Counted from the first letter of the stretch, positions 46,275 through 55,939 are shown. The stretch: 64,000 bases of DNA from Fructobacillus cardui (GCF_023218935.1 NZ_JAJIAL010000005.1), one strand, 5' to 3'. Program-made: numbers and translations. Notes: generated by a model not told the origin, from the sequence alone.

Positions 46275-46302
46275 GATTGATTGTTCTCCTTTCTATAAAG
46301 TA

Positions 46303-46992
46303 TTAAGCTTCTTCAGCCTGAGCTTCAGCAGCTGGCTTTGCGCCGGCCATCTTCACTTCAGGGTGCTTAGCATTTGTCTTAACAGTTGACTTGATCGTCA
46401 AAAGTGACTTGTTTGCTCCAGGAACGTTTCCCTTCAACAATAACAAGTTGTTTTCAACATCAACGTGAACAATCGCAATGTTTTGCATTGTCCGCTTCTG
46501 GTTACCCATACGACCAGGCAAGAGCTTACCCTTGAATACCCGGTTGATGATGGCACCCATTGAACCTGGGCGACGGTGGTAACGAGAACCGTGACTCATA
46601 GGGCCACGTGATTGACCCAAGCGCTTGATAGCACCTTGGAAACCGTGTCCCTTAGTAATACCGGTAACATCAACATATTCACCGGCTTGGAAAGTGTCAA
46701 CAGCAATTGCATCCCCAACGCTGTATTCGCCTTCCGCATCACGGACTTCACGAATGTAGCGCTTAGGGGCTGTGTTGGCTTTTGCAACGTGGCCTTGTTC
46801 AGGTTTGTTTGACAAAATCTCGCGCTTGTCTTGGTAACCCAACTGCAAAGCGTTGTATCCATCAGTTGCTTGCGTCTTAACTTGCAAAACAACGTTTGGA
46901 GTAGCTTCAACAGCAGTCACGGCGATCAATTCACCAGATTCAGTAAAAACCTGAGTCATACCGACTTTACGGCCTAAGATACCTTTAGTCAT
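46303..46992 (-). CDS. rplC: 50S ribosomal protein L3
   Basis: Early-assembly protein near the peptidyl-transferase centre. 229 residues with MTKGILGRKVGMTQVF and SHGSRYHRRPGSMGA. The last residues (about 211-229) are Ala/Glu-rich, a C-terminal addition relative to the core. Confidence 0.98.
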   Translation of the reverse strand: MTKGILGRKVGMTQVFTESGELIAVTAVEATPNVVLQVKTQATDGYNALQLGYQDKREILSNKPEQGHVAKANTAPKRYIREVRDAEGEYSVGDAIAVDTFQAGEYVDVTGITKGHGFQGAIKRLGQSRGPMSHGSRYHRRPGSMGAIINRVFKGKLLPGRMGNQKRTMQNIAIVHVDVENNLLLLKGNVPGANKSLLTIKSTVKTNAKHPEVKMAGAKPAAEAQAEEA

Positions 46993-47050
46993 GACTAATC
47001 TCCTTCATTTCATCGCTAAACTATTTTATCTAGCGGGGTGGTACTTTAAA

Positions 47051-47359
47051 TTAGAGCTTGATTTCGATTGCAACACCAGCTGGCAATTCAAGCTTACGCA
47101 ATGCGTCAACTGTCTTGTCAGTAGGGTTCACAATGTCGACCAAACGCTTGTGAGTTCGCATTTCGAACTGTTCACGAGCATCCTTGTACTTGTGGGGTGA
47201 ACTAAGCACCGTGTACAATGTCCGTTCAGTAGGCAAAGGAATAGGACCGGCGATTTCTGCGCCAGTACGCTTTGCTGTTTCAACAATCTTGTCTGCTGAT
47301 TGGTCCAAGATACGGTGTTCGTATGCCTTCAAGCGGATACGGATCTTCTTTTGTGCCAT
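47051..47359 (-). CDS. rpsJ: 30S ribosomal protein S10
   Basis: S10 (also NusE in antitermination). 102 residues with IRIRLKAYEHRILDQSA and GPIPLPTERTLYTVL. GAGGAGG lies 7 bases before the ATG. First gene of the S10 operon. Confidence 0.98.
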   Translation of the reverse strand: MAQKKIRIRLKAYEHRILDQSADKIVETAKRTGAEIAGPIPLPTERTLYTVLSSPHKYKDAREQFEMRTHKRLVDIVNPTDKTVDALRKLELPAGVAIEIKL

Positions 47360-47578
47360 TTTCGTGCCTCCTCGTTGATTTTGTAAATCAGCTAACTCCG
47401 ATCAAAAACCGACAACACCTTTTGCGGTGTTTTACGCGTCCTTGGCAACGTGGCCGCGCGTGTCGCAACCTTAATCATCATCGCTAAACGTTGATACACC
47501 AGTCTTTTTAAGGGGTTTGCATCGGCAACCCCAAAAGGCGTACCTGGATATAATAACAGAAAAAACCTTGACTAGCAA
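47360..47578 (-). promoter_or_regulatory. S10 operon promoter and leader
   Basis: Minus-strand TTGCTA (47573-47578), 17-base spacer, TATTAT (47550-47555). The leader of about 180 bases can form GGGGTT / AACCCC and AACACC / GGTGTT hairpins and carries a CG-rich stretch. Whether a ribosomal protein binds it is unknown. From 47579 to 47731 the sequence is AT-rich with no gene. Confidence 0.65.
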
Positions 47579-47731
47579 GGGTTTCCACTGATTTATTTTA
47601 TTTTTTTACCAAATTCTTTTCGTTTAGAATCAGCAATTATTTTTACCATATTCGTTAATTTTAATAAAAATTCTTCGTTTTAACCACTCACGCGGATTTT
47701 ATCCATCAAAAAATCAGTAAAATCATTCATT

Positions 47732-48814
47732 TTATGATGGTCGTGAAATTTTGAATTCTAGGAAAGCGTCATTATAGCTTTGTGTCCACTCTTGATTGAA
47801 GGTTTGATAAACCTGCAACCGGTCCAAAGTGGCAGCGGATGGATAAAAGGCTGGGTCAGACTTCTCATCAGCCGGCAACAGGGCATAGGCCCCCTTGTTT
47901 GCCGTCGCATAGCCAACGTATTCAGCATTTTGCTTTGCGTTCTCGGGTTTATTTAAGAAGTTAATCAAGGCGTAGGCCGCCTCCTTGTGCTTGGCATTCT
48001 TTGGGATCACCAAGTTATCAAACCATTCGTTTGAGCCATCTTTAGGTACCAAATAGGCTAAGTCCGAGTTTTGCGACATTGCCTGAGCCGCTTCACCAGA
48101 GTAAGTTACCCCAATGCTAGCTTCTCCTTGGGCCATATAAATCTTTAACTCATCAGCCACAATAGCTTTGACGTTTGGCATCAAAGTATCTAACTTCCCC
48201 TTAGCCGCCGCCAAATCCGCAACATTTTGGTCGTTAACGGACTTACCTTGGGAAATCAGGGTCATCCCCAAAATATCACGGGCTGAATCGACTAACATAA
48301 TTTGTTTCTTGAATTGCGGTGACCACAACTTCGACCAGGTATCAATTTGATCAGCACTGACCTTCTTCTTATTATAAAGAATTCCCAGCGTTCCCCAGAA
48401 ATATGGAACGGAATATTTGTTGTGCGGGTCAAAGGTCTGATTTAAGAAGCGTGAATCGATGTTGTTCATGCCTGTAATCTTGGACTTGTCTAATGGTGCC
48501 AGCAGGCCCTCCTGGGCCATCTTATCCACCATATAATCGGATGGGACCGTTAAATCATAGTTTGTCCCACCCTGCTTAATCTTGGTGTACATAGCCTCGT
48601 TCGAGTCAAAGGTCTGATAGTTCACCTTATAGCCAGTCTCCTTGGTAAACTTTGTCAGCAAATCAGGATCGATATAATCGCCCCAATTATAGAAGTTCAA
48701 GACTTTTTCACCTGTCACCTCATCCTTGCGGCTATTGTCAAAGACGGCTTTCCCAGCCACCAGGCCAACAACAACCAGTAAAATGGCTAAAATACTTAAG
48801 AAAACTTTTTTCAT
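47732..48814 (-). CDS. potD: Spermidine/putrescine-binding protein
   Basis: Extracytoplasmic binding protein of the polyamine importer. 360 residues with an N-terminal membrane helix (residues 3-22) and no cysteine lipobox, so it is anchored by an uncleaved or signal-cleaved helix, not lipid. NFYNWGDYIDPDLLTKF and VPSDYMVDKMAQEGLL match PotD, and its acidic/aromatic ligand residues fit polyamine. The ATG overlaps the end of potC. Confidence 0.92.
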   Translation of the reverse strand: MKKVFLSILAILLVVVGLVAGKAVFDNSRKDEVTGEKVLNFYNWGDYIDPDLLTKFTKETGYKVNYQTFDSNEAMYTKIKQGGTNYDLTVPSDYMVDKMAQEGLLAPLDKSKITGMNNIDSRFLNQTFDPHNKYSVPYFWGTLGILYNKKKVSADQIDTWSKLWSPQFKKQIMLVDSARDILGMTLISQGKSVNDQNVADLAAAKGKLDTLMPNVKAIVADELKIYMAQGEASIGVTYSGEAAQAMSQNSDLAYLVPKDGSNEWFDNLVIPKNAKHKEAAYALINFLNKPENAKQNAEYVGYATANKGAYALLPADEKSDPAFYPSAATLDRLQVYQTFNQEWTQSYNDAFLEFKISRPS

Positions 48815-49614
48815 TTAACCTTCTCCCTTAGTTCCGGGGCCTTTTGGCGCTGATTTAACCGGTTAATAAAGTAGTAGGCCACGGCAATTACCAGAGAAAA
48901 GAGGAAAATCAGTGCCGACAAGGCATTAATTTCCAATGAAATCCCCTGGCGGGCACGTGAGTAAATTTCAACAGCCAAAGTCGAAAAACCGTTTCCAGTG
49001 ACAAAGAAGGTCACGGCAAAGTCATCCAATGAATAGGTCAAGGCCATAAAAAAGCCCGCCACAATCCCTGGCATAATTGCCGGAATGGTGACCTGCCCCA
49101 AGACCTGGGTTGGCCGAGCCCCTAAATCCTGGGCGGCCAAGACCAAGTCCGGGTTCATTTCCTGCAATCGAGGCAAGACCATCAAAACTACAATTGGAAT
49201 TGAAAAGGCAACGTGAGCCAGCAACACCGTGACAAAGCCAAGCGAGAACTTAAAGGTCGTAAAGAGAATCAAGAATGCCGCCCCAATAATAACATCGGGC
49301 GAAACCAATAAGACGCTATTCAGGGAAAGCAAAGCCCCTTTAACCGCTCCCCGGTGAACACGAAAGATTGCCAATGCACCCAATGTTCCAATAATGGTTG
49401 CTAATAAGGAAGACAGCAAGGCCACAATTCCCGTTTCAAAAACGATGTCGATTAGGCGGGTATCCTGCCACAGTTCGCCATAGTGCTTAAAGGAGAAGCC
49501 GGCGAAGCCCTTCATCGTTATCCCCGCATTAAAGGAATAGAAGACAAGGTACAAAATTGGCAAGTAAAGAATCAAAAACATCACAATCAAATATGGGGTT
49601 CTGATTTTTTTCAT
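48811..49614 (-). CDS. potC: Spermidine/putrescine ABC permease PotC
   Basis: 267 residues, six predicted helices, with the coupling motif around AAQDLGARPTQVLGQVTIPAIMPGI near residue 165. Overlaps both neighbours (ATGA type), so the operon potABCD is tightly coupled. Confidence 0.93.
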   Translation of the reverse strand: MKKIRTPYLIVMFLILYLPILYLVFYSFNAGITMKGFAGFSFKHYGELWQDTRLIDIVFETGIVALLSSLLATIIGTLGALAIFRVHRGAVKGALLSLNSVLLVSPDVIIGAAFLILFTTFKFSLGFVTVLLAHVAFSIPIVVLMVLPRLQEMNPDLVLAAQDLGARPTQVLGQVTIPAIMPGIVAGFFMALTYSLDDFAVTFFVTGNGFSTLAVEIYSRARQGISLEINALSALIFLFSLVIAVAYYFINRLNQRQKAPELREKVK

Positions 49615-50441
49615 GACCGGCCTCCCTTCTGCTTATCCTGTGTTAAGAGCATCGTAATCACCATCGCTACGATGAGGATGACACCAATCGTTGATCCAAA
49701 GGCCCAGTTTTGAGTCACTAAGAAATGCTCTTCGATTGCTGTTCCCAAAGTAATCACTCGGTTACCACCAATCAAACGGGTAATCATAAAGAGTGACAGG
49801 CTGGGGATAAAGACCGCTTGAATACCAGCTTTTACCCCAGACATCGATAAGGGCCAGATTACTTTTTTCAAAGTTTGCCAAGAGTTGGCCCCAAGGTCGC
49901 GACTAGCAGCCGCCAACAATGGGTCGATATCACTTAAGGCGTTAAAAATCGGTAAAATCATGAAGGGCAACTCCACGTAAGCCGCCACCAAGAGAAATGA
50001 CCAGTCAGTAAACAGTAACTGAATGGGGTGAAAACCAACCGCCGTCAAAGTCGAATTGACTAGTCCTCCCTGCCCCAACAAACCAATAAAGGCATAGGTT
50101 TTCAGCAACAAGTTAATCCAGGTTGGCAATATGACTAGCAACAGCCAAAACTGCTTATTTTTCAGCGTTGTCAAAAAATAAGCGGTTGGATAAGCAAAGA
50201 CCAGCGTAATCACGGTAATCAAAAAGGCGTACCAGATGGAATTAAAGGTCATGGCCAAATAGGAACCCGAGGTGAAAAAGGCCTGATAATTCGCCAGCGT
50301 AAAGTGGTGGTTCTGGTCCTGCAAGGATTCAACGAGGAGCAACAAGAGCGGCAACACTACAAAGCCCAAGAGCCACAGACCATAAATCCCCATATAAGCA
50401 GAGGTAAAGCCCTGCTTTTGTTTTTTAAAAGACAGTGCCAT
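49611..50441 (-). CDS. potB: Spermidine/putrescine ABC permease PotB
   Basis: 276 residues, six predicted helices and the EAA-like loop AASRDLGANSWQTLKKVIWPLSMSG. Partner of PotC. Starts where potA stops (one-base overlap). Confidence 0.93.
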   Translation of the reverse strand: MALSFKKQKQGFTSAYMGIYGLWLLGFVVLPLLLLLVESLQDQNHHFTLANYQAFFTSGSYLAMTFNSIWYAFLITVITLVFAYPTAYFLTTLKNKQFWLLLVILPTWINLLLKTYAFIGLLGQGGLVNSTLTAVGFHPIQLLFTDWSFLLVAAYVELPFMILPIFNALSDIDPLLAAASRDLGANSWQTLKKVIWPLSMSGVKAGIQAVFIPSLSLFMITRLIGGNRVITLGTAIEEHFLVTQNWAFGSTIGVILIVAMVITMLLTQDKQKGGRS

Positions 50442-51595
50442 TAGCCTTGTCCTCCTGATTGTGACTGATCATCCTTAGCAGCTTGCAAAGCCGCTTCGGC
50501 CTCTTCATCATCATAGGATTCCAGCCGGGCATCAAAGGCAGCTTCACTTTCGTTATAGCGCATAATGTGAATATCCTCAGGGTCAAAGGTCAGGCCAACC
50601 CGAGCACCAACGGTTGCTGGGTTTGTCGCCTGGACCTGCCAGGTATTCATGTCATCATCAACGGCTGTAATCTCGTAGTAGTCCCCACGGAAAAGTTGGT
50701 CTTGAATGGTGACCACTAATTTACCATTAGCGGGATCAGTCAAATCCAAGTCTTCTGGCCGCAAGACCACTTCCACCCGTTCGTTTGGCCGCATGCCGGC
50801 ATCAACGTTTTCAAAATCCTTACCGACAAAGTGAACCAGGTAATCATGTTTCATAATCCCGGGCACGATATTAGTTTCCCCAATAAAATCAGCAACGAAG
50901 TGATTAATCGGTTCATCATAAATATCTTCTGGCGTCCCATTTTGTTGGATTAAACCATCATTCATGACAAAAATCCAATCCGACATCGCCAGGGCTTCTT
51001 CTTGGTCGTGCGTCACGAAGACAAAGGTTATCCCTAAGCGCTTTTGGATATTACGCAATTCCTGCTGCAATTCCTTACGCAACTTATAGTCCAAGGCCGA
51101 CAGCGGCTCATCCAAAAGAAGGACCTCTGGGTCGTTAGCCAAAGCACGAGCGATGGCCACACGCTGTTGCTGCCCACCTGAGAGTTCACTGATTTCTCGG
51201 CGCTCAAAGCCTGACAGCTTGACCAATCCCAACATTTCTTTAACCTTGTCTTGAATGTCTTTTTCAGACATTTTCTTTAATCGCGGACCAAAGGCCACGT
51301 TATCAAAGACATTCATATTTGGAAAGAGGGAATAATTCTGAAAAACCGTGTTGACCCGTCGTTTTTCAGCCGGCACATCATTGATGACCTGGCCTTCAAA
51401 AAAGATTTTGCCCGCATCGGCCTGTAACTGACCAGAAATCAGTTTCAAAATCGTCGACTTTCCGGAACCGGATGGGCCCAATAAGGTATAAAACTTACCT
51501 GATTCTAAGACCAGGTCAATTTCCTTTAATACTTCCGTATCGCCAAAAGAGAGGGCGACCTTGGAAAATTCAAGAATTGGCATCTTTTCAACCAT
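50441..51595 (-). CDS. potA: Spermidine/putrescine ABC ATPase PotA
   Basis: 384 residues: ATPase domain with Walker A GPSGSGKST near 39, signature LSGGQQQRVAIA near 140, Walker B VLLLDEPLSALD, then a C-terminal TOBE-type domain and an acidic, Gln/Asp-rich tail from about 355. GGAGAAG precedes the ATG; a separate promoter (51623-51651) lies ahead. Confidence 0.95.
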   Translation of the reverse strand: MVEKMPILEFSKVALSFGDTEVLKEIDLVLESGKFYTLLGPSGSGKSTILKLISGQLQADAGKIFFEGQVINDVPAEKRRVNTVFQNYSLFPNMNVFDNVAFGPRLKKMSEKDIQDKVKEMLGLVKLSGFERREISELSGGQQQRVAIARALANDPEVLLLDEPLSALDYKLRKELQQELRNIQKRLGITFVFVTHDQEEALAMSDWIFVMNDGLIQQNGTPEDIYDEPINHFVADFIGETNIVPGIMKHDYLVHFVGKDFENVDAGMRPNERVEVVLRPEDLDLTDPANGKLVVTIQDQLFRGDYYEITAVDDDMNTWQVQATNPATVGARVGLTFDPEDIHIMRYNESEAAFDARLESYDDEEAEAALQAAKDDQSQSGGQG

Positions 51596-51622
51596 GTTAC
51601 TTCTCCAATCATTATTGTCACC

Positions 51623-51651
51623 ATCTTACAACAAATGAGACAACAGACCAA
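51623..51651 (-). promoter_or_regulatory. potABCD promoter
   Basis: Minus-strand TTGGTC (51646-51651), 17-base spacer, TAAGAT (51623-51628) with a TTG just before the -10. The fusA terminator lies just upstream, so pot is a separate unit. Confidence 0.6.
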
Positions 51652-51673
51652 ACTTTAAAATTTTATCGGAAAC

Positions 51674-51704
51674 AAAAACCAGGCTGCCGCAGCAACCTGG
51701 TTTT
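51674..51704 (-). terminator. Terminator of fusA
   Basis: Stem AAAACCAGG / CCTGGTTTT with extra TTGC / GGCAG-type inner pairing and a T run. Confidence 0.82.
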
Positions 51705-51727
51705 CAGACAATGAGTGAAAGAAGCAA

Positions 51728-53839
51728 TTAAGCTTCCTTACCTTGTGCTTTGATAATTTCTTCTTGAACGTTCTTAGGAACGGCTTGATAGTGGTCGAAG
51801 ACCATCTGGAAAGTACCACGTCCTTGCGTAGCTGAACGCAAAGTCGTTGCATAACCAAACATTTCTGACAAAGGCACTTGTGCCTTAACAGCCAAAACAG
51901 GTCCACGGTTTTCTTGTCCTTCAATCAAACCACGACGTGCAGAAACGTGTCCCATCACATCACCAAGGTTTTCTTCAGGAACAACGATATCAACAGCCAT
52001 GATTGGTTCCAAAATAACGGCACCGGCAGTCTTTGAAGCTTCCTTCAAAGCCAATGAAGCGGCAATCTTAAAGGCAGCTTCAGAAGAATCGACATCGTGG
52101 TAAGAACCATCGTACAACTTGGCCTTCAAATCAACCAATGGGAAGCCTGCCAAAGGACCAGCATTCAAAGCATCCTTCAAACCTGCTTCAACTGAAGGGA
52201 TGTATTCACGAGGAACAACACCACCGACGATAGCATCTTCGAATTCGAAGCCAGCACCTTCTTCGTTTGGTGAGAATTCAATCCAAACGTCACCATACTG
52301 TCCCTTACCACCAGACTGACGCTTGAAGAATCCACGAGCTTGAACAGTCTTCGTAAATGCTTCACGATAAGCAACCTGAGGGGCACCAACAGTGGCTTCA
52401 ACGTTGAATTCACGCTTCATACGATCCACCATGATATCCAACTGCAATTCACCCATTCCGGCAATCAAAGTATCACCAGTCTCCTGGTTCGTTGTGGCAC
52501 GGAATGAAGGGTCTTCTTCAGCCAACTTCTGCAAAGCAGTTGCCAACTTGTCTTGGTCGGCCTTTGTCTTTGGCTCGATGGCCAATTCAATAACTGGTTC
52601 TGGGAATTCCATTGATTCAAGAATCAATGGGTGGTCCACAGCAGTCAAAGAGTCACCAGTAGTAGTGTTCTTCAAACCGATCGCAGCAGCGATATCACCT
52701 GAGAAGACTTCTTCAATTTCAGTACGTGAAGTAGCGTGCATTTGGAGCAAACGACCAACACGTTCACGAGTATCTGAAGAAGTGTTTTGTACGTATGAAC
52801 CGGATTGCAAAGTACCAGTATAAACACGCATAAATGTCAAACGACCAACGAATGGATCTGTCATGATCTTGAAGGCCAAAGCAGCAAATGGCTTTGAGTC
52901 ATCGGCAACCAAGTCAACTTCTTCATCAGTCTTAGGGTCAGTTGCGACATAAGGACGAACTTCTAGAGGACCTGGCAAGTAATCAACAACAGCATCCAAC
53001 ATCATTTGAACACCCTTATCCTTGTAGGCTGAACCAGCCAAAACAGGATAGAATTCCAAATTCAATGTGGCACGACGGATAGCAGCCTTCAATTCAGCGA
53101 TAGAAATTTCTTCACCTTCAAGGTACTTTTCCATCAATTCTTCATCAACATCCGCAACGGCTTCAATCAAAGTTTCGCGCTTTGTTGAAACGATGTCTTG
53201 GTAGTCAGCTGGGATTTCACGTGGTTCCCACTTTGAACCCAAGTCATCAGTAGGCCAGTAAGCCTTTTCTTCGATTAGGTCAATAACACCTTCGAAATCA
53301 TCTTCGGCACCAATTGGCCATTGGATAGCTTCGGCGTTAACTTGCAAACGTTCGTGCATTGAGTTAACTGACATTTCAAAGTCAGCACCCAACTTGTCCA
53401 TCTTGTTAACGAAAACAATCCGGGGAACGTTATAAGTCGTTGCCTGGTGCCAAACAGTTTCAGTCTGTGGCTCAACACCAGCAGCACCATCCAACACGGC
53501 TACGGCACCATCCAAGACACGCAAGGCACGTTCAACTTCGATTGTGAAGTCCACGTGACCTGGAGTATCGATGATGTTAACACGGAATGGGTTCTTTTCA
53601 TATTGGTCGAAGAAGCCACGCCAAACAGCAGTAGTAGCGGCTGATTGGATCGTGATTCCACGTTCCTTTTCCTGTTCCATGAAGTCCATTTGTGAAGCAC
53701 CATCGTGTGTTTCACCAATTTTGTGAATCTTACCTGTATAGTACAAGATTCGTTCTGTCGTCGTCGTCTTACCGGCATCGATGTGGGCCATGATACCGAT
53801 ATTACGAGTGTGATCAAGCGGGTATTCACGCTTTGCCAT
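51728..53839 (-). CDS. fusA: Elongation factor G
   Basis: EF-G is the GTPase that translocates tRNA and mRNA. 703 residues: G1 AHIDAGKTTTTER near 18, G3 DTPGHVDF near 87, G4 NKMDK near 141; domains II-V follow with typical RGIVPREYIP-like GGVVPREYIPSVE. AAGGAGATC-like site before the ATG. Separated from rpsG by 125 bases with two hairpins. Confidence 0.98.
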   Translation of the reverse strand: MAKREYPLDHTRNIGIMAHIDAGKTTTTERILYYTGKIHKIGETHDGASQMDFMEQEKERGITIQSAATTAVWRGFFDQYEKNPFRVNIIDTPGHVDFTIEVERALRVLDGAVAVLDGAAGVEPQTETVWHQATTYNVPRIVFVNKMDKLGADFEMSVNSMHERLQVNAEAIQWPIGAEDDFEGVIDLIEEKAYWPTDDLGSKWEPREIPADYQDIVSTKRETLIEAVADVDEELMEKYLEGEEISIAELKAAIRRATLNLEFYPVLAGSAYKDKGVQMMLDAVVDYLPGPLEVRPYVATDPKTDEEVDLVADDSKPFAALAFKIMTDPFVGRLTFMRVYTGTLQSGSYVQNTSSDTRERVGRLLQMHATSRTEIEEVFSGDIAAAIGLKNTTTGDSLTAVDHPLILESMEFPEPVIELAIEPKTKADQDKLATALQKLAEEDPSFRATTNQETGDTLIAGMGELQLDIMVDRMKREFNVEATVGAPQVAYREAFTKTVQARGFFKRQSGGKGQYGDVWIEFSPNEEGAGFEFEDAIVGGVVPREYIPSVEAGLKDALNAGPLAGFPLVDLKAKLYDGSYHDVDSSEAAFKIAASLALKEASKTAGAVILEPIMAVDIVVPEENLGDVMGHVSARRGLIEGQENRGPVLAVKAQVPLSEMFGYATTLRSATQGRGTFQMVFDHYQAVPKNVQEEIIKAQGKEA

Positions 53840-53872
53840 GATGATCTCCTAATTTTTTATCCTAGTTGCAAC

Positions 53873-53957
53873 AAAAAGCGAGCAATACTTGTTCGCTTTT
53901 TTAAAAATTATGAGCCTATTAGTAGGCCCGTAAAAGCGAACCAAAGTCCACTTTTAC
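53873..53957 (-). promoter_or_regulatory. Hairpins between rpsG and fusA
   Basis: A near-perfect 13-bp stem, AAAAAGCGAGCAA / TTGTTCGCTTTTT (53873-53902) with a T run, works as a terminator in both directions. A second CGTAAAAG / CTTTTACG pair (about 53930-53957) lies nearer rpsG. They could reduce read-through from rpsL-rpsG into fusA. Confidence 0.6.
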
Positions 53958-53964
53958 GAAAATC

Positions 53965-54435
53965 CTACCAACGGTAGTGTGCGAAGGCACGGTTGGCTTC
54001 AGCCATCTTGTGCGTGTCTTCACGCTTCTTAACAGAAGCACCGTTTTCGTTGGCTGCGTCAATAATTTCCTTAGCCAAACGTTCTTCCATTGTGTGTTCG
54101 TTACGCAAACGAGCGTAATTTACCAACCAACGCAAGCCCAAAGTAGTCCGACGGTCTGGACGAACTTCGATTGGCACCTGGTAGTTAGATCCACCAACAC
54201 GGCGGGCCTTAACTTCCAAAACTGGCATAATGTTTTCCATTGCTTGTTCGAAAACTTCCAATGGTTCGTTACCAGTAGTTTCCTTGATGCGGTCAAAAGC
54301 TGCATACAAGATAGTTGAAGCAGTTCCGCGCTTTCCATCAACCATCAACTTGTTGATCAAACGTGAAACTAACTTTGAATTGTAAATTGGGTCAGGCAAA
54401 ACTTCCTGACGCTTCGTATAACCTTTACGTGGCAT
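53965..54435 (-). CDS. rpsG: 30S ribosomal protein S7
   Basis: S7 organises the 30S head and E site. 156 residues with MPRKGYTKRQEVLPDPIYNS and RVGGSNYQVPIEVRPDRR. Confidence 0.98.
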   Translation of the reverse strand: MPRKGYTKRQEVLPDPIYNSKLVSRLINKLMVDGKRGTASTILYAAFDRIKETTGNEPLEVFEQAMENIMPVLEVKARRVGGSNYQVPIEVRPDRRTTLGLRWLVNYARLRNEHTMEERLAKEIIDAANENGASVKKREDTHKMAEANRAFAHYRW

Positions 54436-54449
54436 GAGTTGTCCTTTCC

Positions 54450-54863
54450 TTACTTCTTAGGAGCTTTCGTTCCATACTTTGAACGTGAAGTCATACGGCC
54501 GTCAACACCGGCAGTATCCAAGGCTCCACGAATAACGTGATAACGCACACCAGGCAAATCCTTAACACGACCACCACGGATCAAAACAACCGAGTGTTCT
54601 TGCAAGTTGTGACCAATACCTGGGATGTAAGCAGTTACTTCGTACAAGTTTGACAAACGTACACGAGCGTACTTACGCAAAGCTGAGTTAGGCTTTTTTG
54701 GTGTCAAAGTTCCGACACGAGTCGCAACTCCACGCTTTTGTGGGGCAACATTGTTTGTTGCCTTCTTCTTCATTGAGTTGTAGCCGAAGTTCAAGGCTGG
54801 TGACTTTGACTTAGTCGCTTGAGACTTACGTGACTTACGAACCAATTGGTTAATTGTAGGCAT
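54450..54863 (-). CDS. rpsL: 30S ribosomal protein S12
   Basis: S12 monitors decoding; resistance to streptomycin maps here. 137 residues from MPTINQLVRKSRK; the ATG at 54863 is taken instead of 54881 because it matches the family start and follows AAGGAG. The loops KKPNSALRKYARVRL and RGGRVKDLPGVRYH carry wild-type lysines. Confidence 0.97.
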   Translation of the reverse strand: MPTINQLVRKSRKSQATKSKSPALNFGYNSMKKKATNNVAPQKRGVATRVGTLTPKKPNSALRKYARVRLSNLYEVTAYIPGIGHNLQEHSVVLIRGGRVKDLPGVRYHVIRGALDTAGVDGRMTSRSKYGTKAPKK

Positions 54864-55052
54864 CCTACTATACTCCTTCATTCTTGTTTTTTCACAGTTC
54901 CAGGCGTATCATTTTGTTCATAAACAGAAGTGCTCCTGGAAGTCCTGCTTCGACTTGCCTTTACACAGGCCTTTTGCCGGCTTTACCCGCGCAAAAGGAC
55001 TAATGACTTAAAAGCACGTTGAATATAATAGCAGGTTTAGAGCTAATGTCAA
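54864..55052 (-). promoter_or_regulatory. rpsL-rpsG-fusA promoter and leader
   Basis: Minus-strand TTGACA (55047-55052), 16-base spacer, TATTAT (55025-55030). The leader of roughly 150 bases can form CCTTTTGC / GCAAAAGG (54970-54998) and TTCCAGG / CCTGGAA hairpins before rpsL. 55053-55117 holds no gene. Confidence 0.7.
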
Positions 55053-55117
55053 GGGCTTTTTGCCAGTTTTTTAAGGGCCGATTTCAATTTTTAGGGTCGA
55101 GTTTCGTCTAACCCCCT

Positions 55118-55795
55118 ATGACTAACATTTTACTATATTTAACCAACTTAATCATCGTCTCACTGATTTTTTGCCTGGCCGACCGCTCCAGTCAACATCT
55201 TTTTCTGTGGACAAAGCGCTCATTTTGTTTCAGTTGTCACCACATTCTGTTTTGGTATGACCTCATCCCTGTTTTCTCAGCTTGGTTTTTGAAAGGACGC
55301 TGTCGTTACTGTAAACAACCTTTTGCCAACTGGCCGTTACTGGCTATCCTTGAAGGAATTCTGCCGCATTTCCTCACAGCTCTTTTTCACTAGAATAACC
55401 TGTGGGTTCTTGGCTCTGCCTACATTTTGCTTTATTTAGCCAAGGAAGATTGGTCCACCATGACCTGCTCAGCATGGTTAGCCTGGCTGTGGGTTGCTGT
55501 CTTAATCTCGTTCGTTCACCATCCCTATAGCGGTTGGTTTCTCACCGCCTTGATTCTTCTAGTTCTATGGCTAACACTCAATGACTTTCTTGGCATAGGT
55601 GATATACCAGTTTTAGCAATTGGTTTTTTCTCACTAACTGAGCAAGCCTTCTCCCTCTTCTTACTCTTGTCTAGTACCAGTGTATTGATTTATTTAGCGT
55701 TTCAACAAGAAAATCAGCAAAGGCGTCTCCCCTTCATCCCCTTCTTGTTTGTCGGTTTTGTTTTGGCCGGACTGCTTAGCCCCCTCTTAACATAG
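55118..55795 (+). pseudogene. comC: Type IV prepilin peptidase ComC with one in-frame TAG
   Basis: ComC trims pseudopilin precursors of the DNA-uptake machine. The frame of 226 codons is interrupted once, by TAG at 55391-55393, and continues unshifted (NNLWVLGSAYILLYL). The cytoplasmic zinc motifs CFSC and CRYC lie before the stop, and the catalytic GIGD aspartate lies after, so neither half can work. No good ribosome binding site is seen. Length fits the family. It sits alone on the plus strand between rpsL and clpC. Confidence 0.85.
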
Positions 55796-55824
55796 GACTG
55801 GCGATGATTCAGGCAATTGCTGAC

Positions 55825-55864
55825 ACAAAAACAGAGGTCAAACCCTGGGGGCTTAACCTCTGTT
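55825..55864 (-). terminator. Terminator of clpC
   Basis: Minus-strand stem AACAGAGGT / ACCTCTGTT with an extra GGG / CCC in the loop and a T run. Confidence 0.75.
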
Positions 55865-55939
55865 ATCAAAAGCTCGGTTTCCCTAGCTCTGTGCACGCTG
55901 GCTACTAGATTGTTACCACTCTGGTGGCCATTTGTTGTG

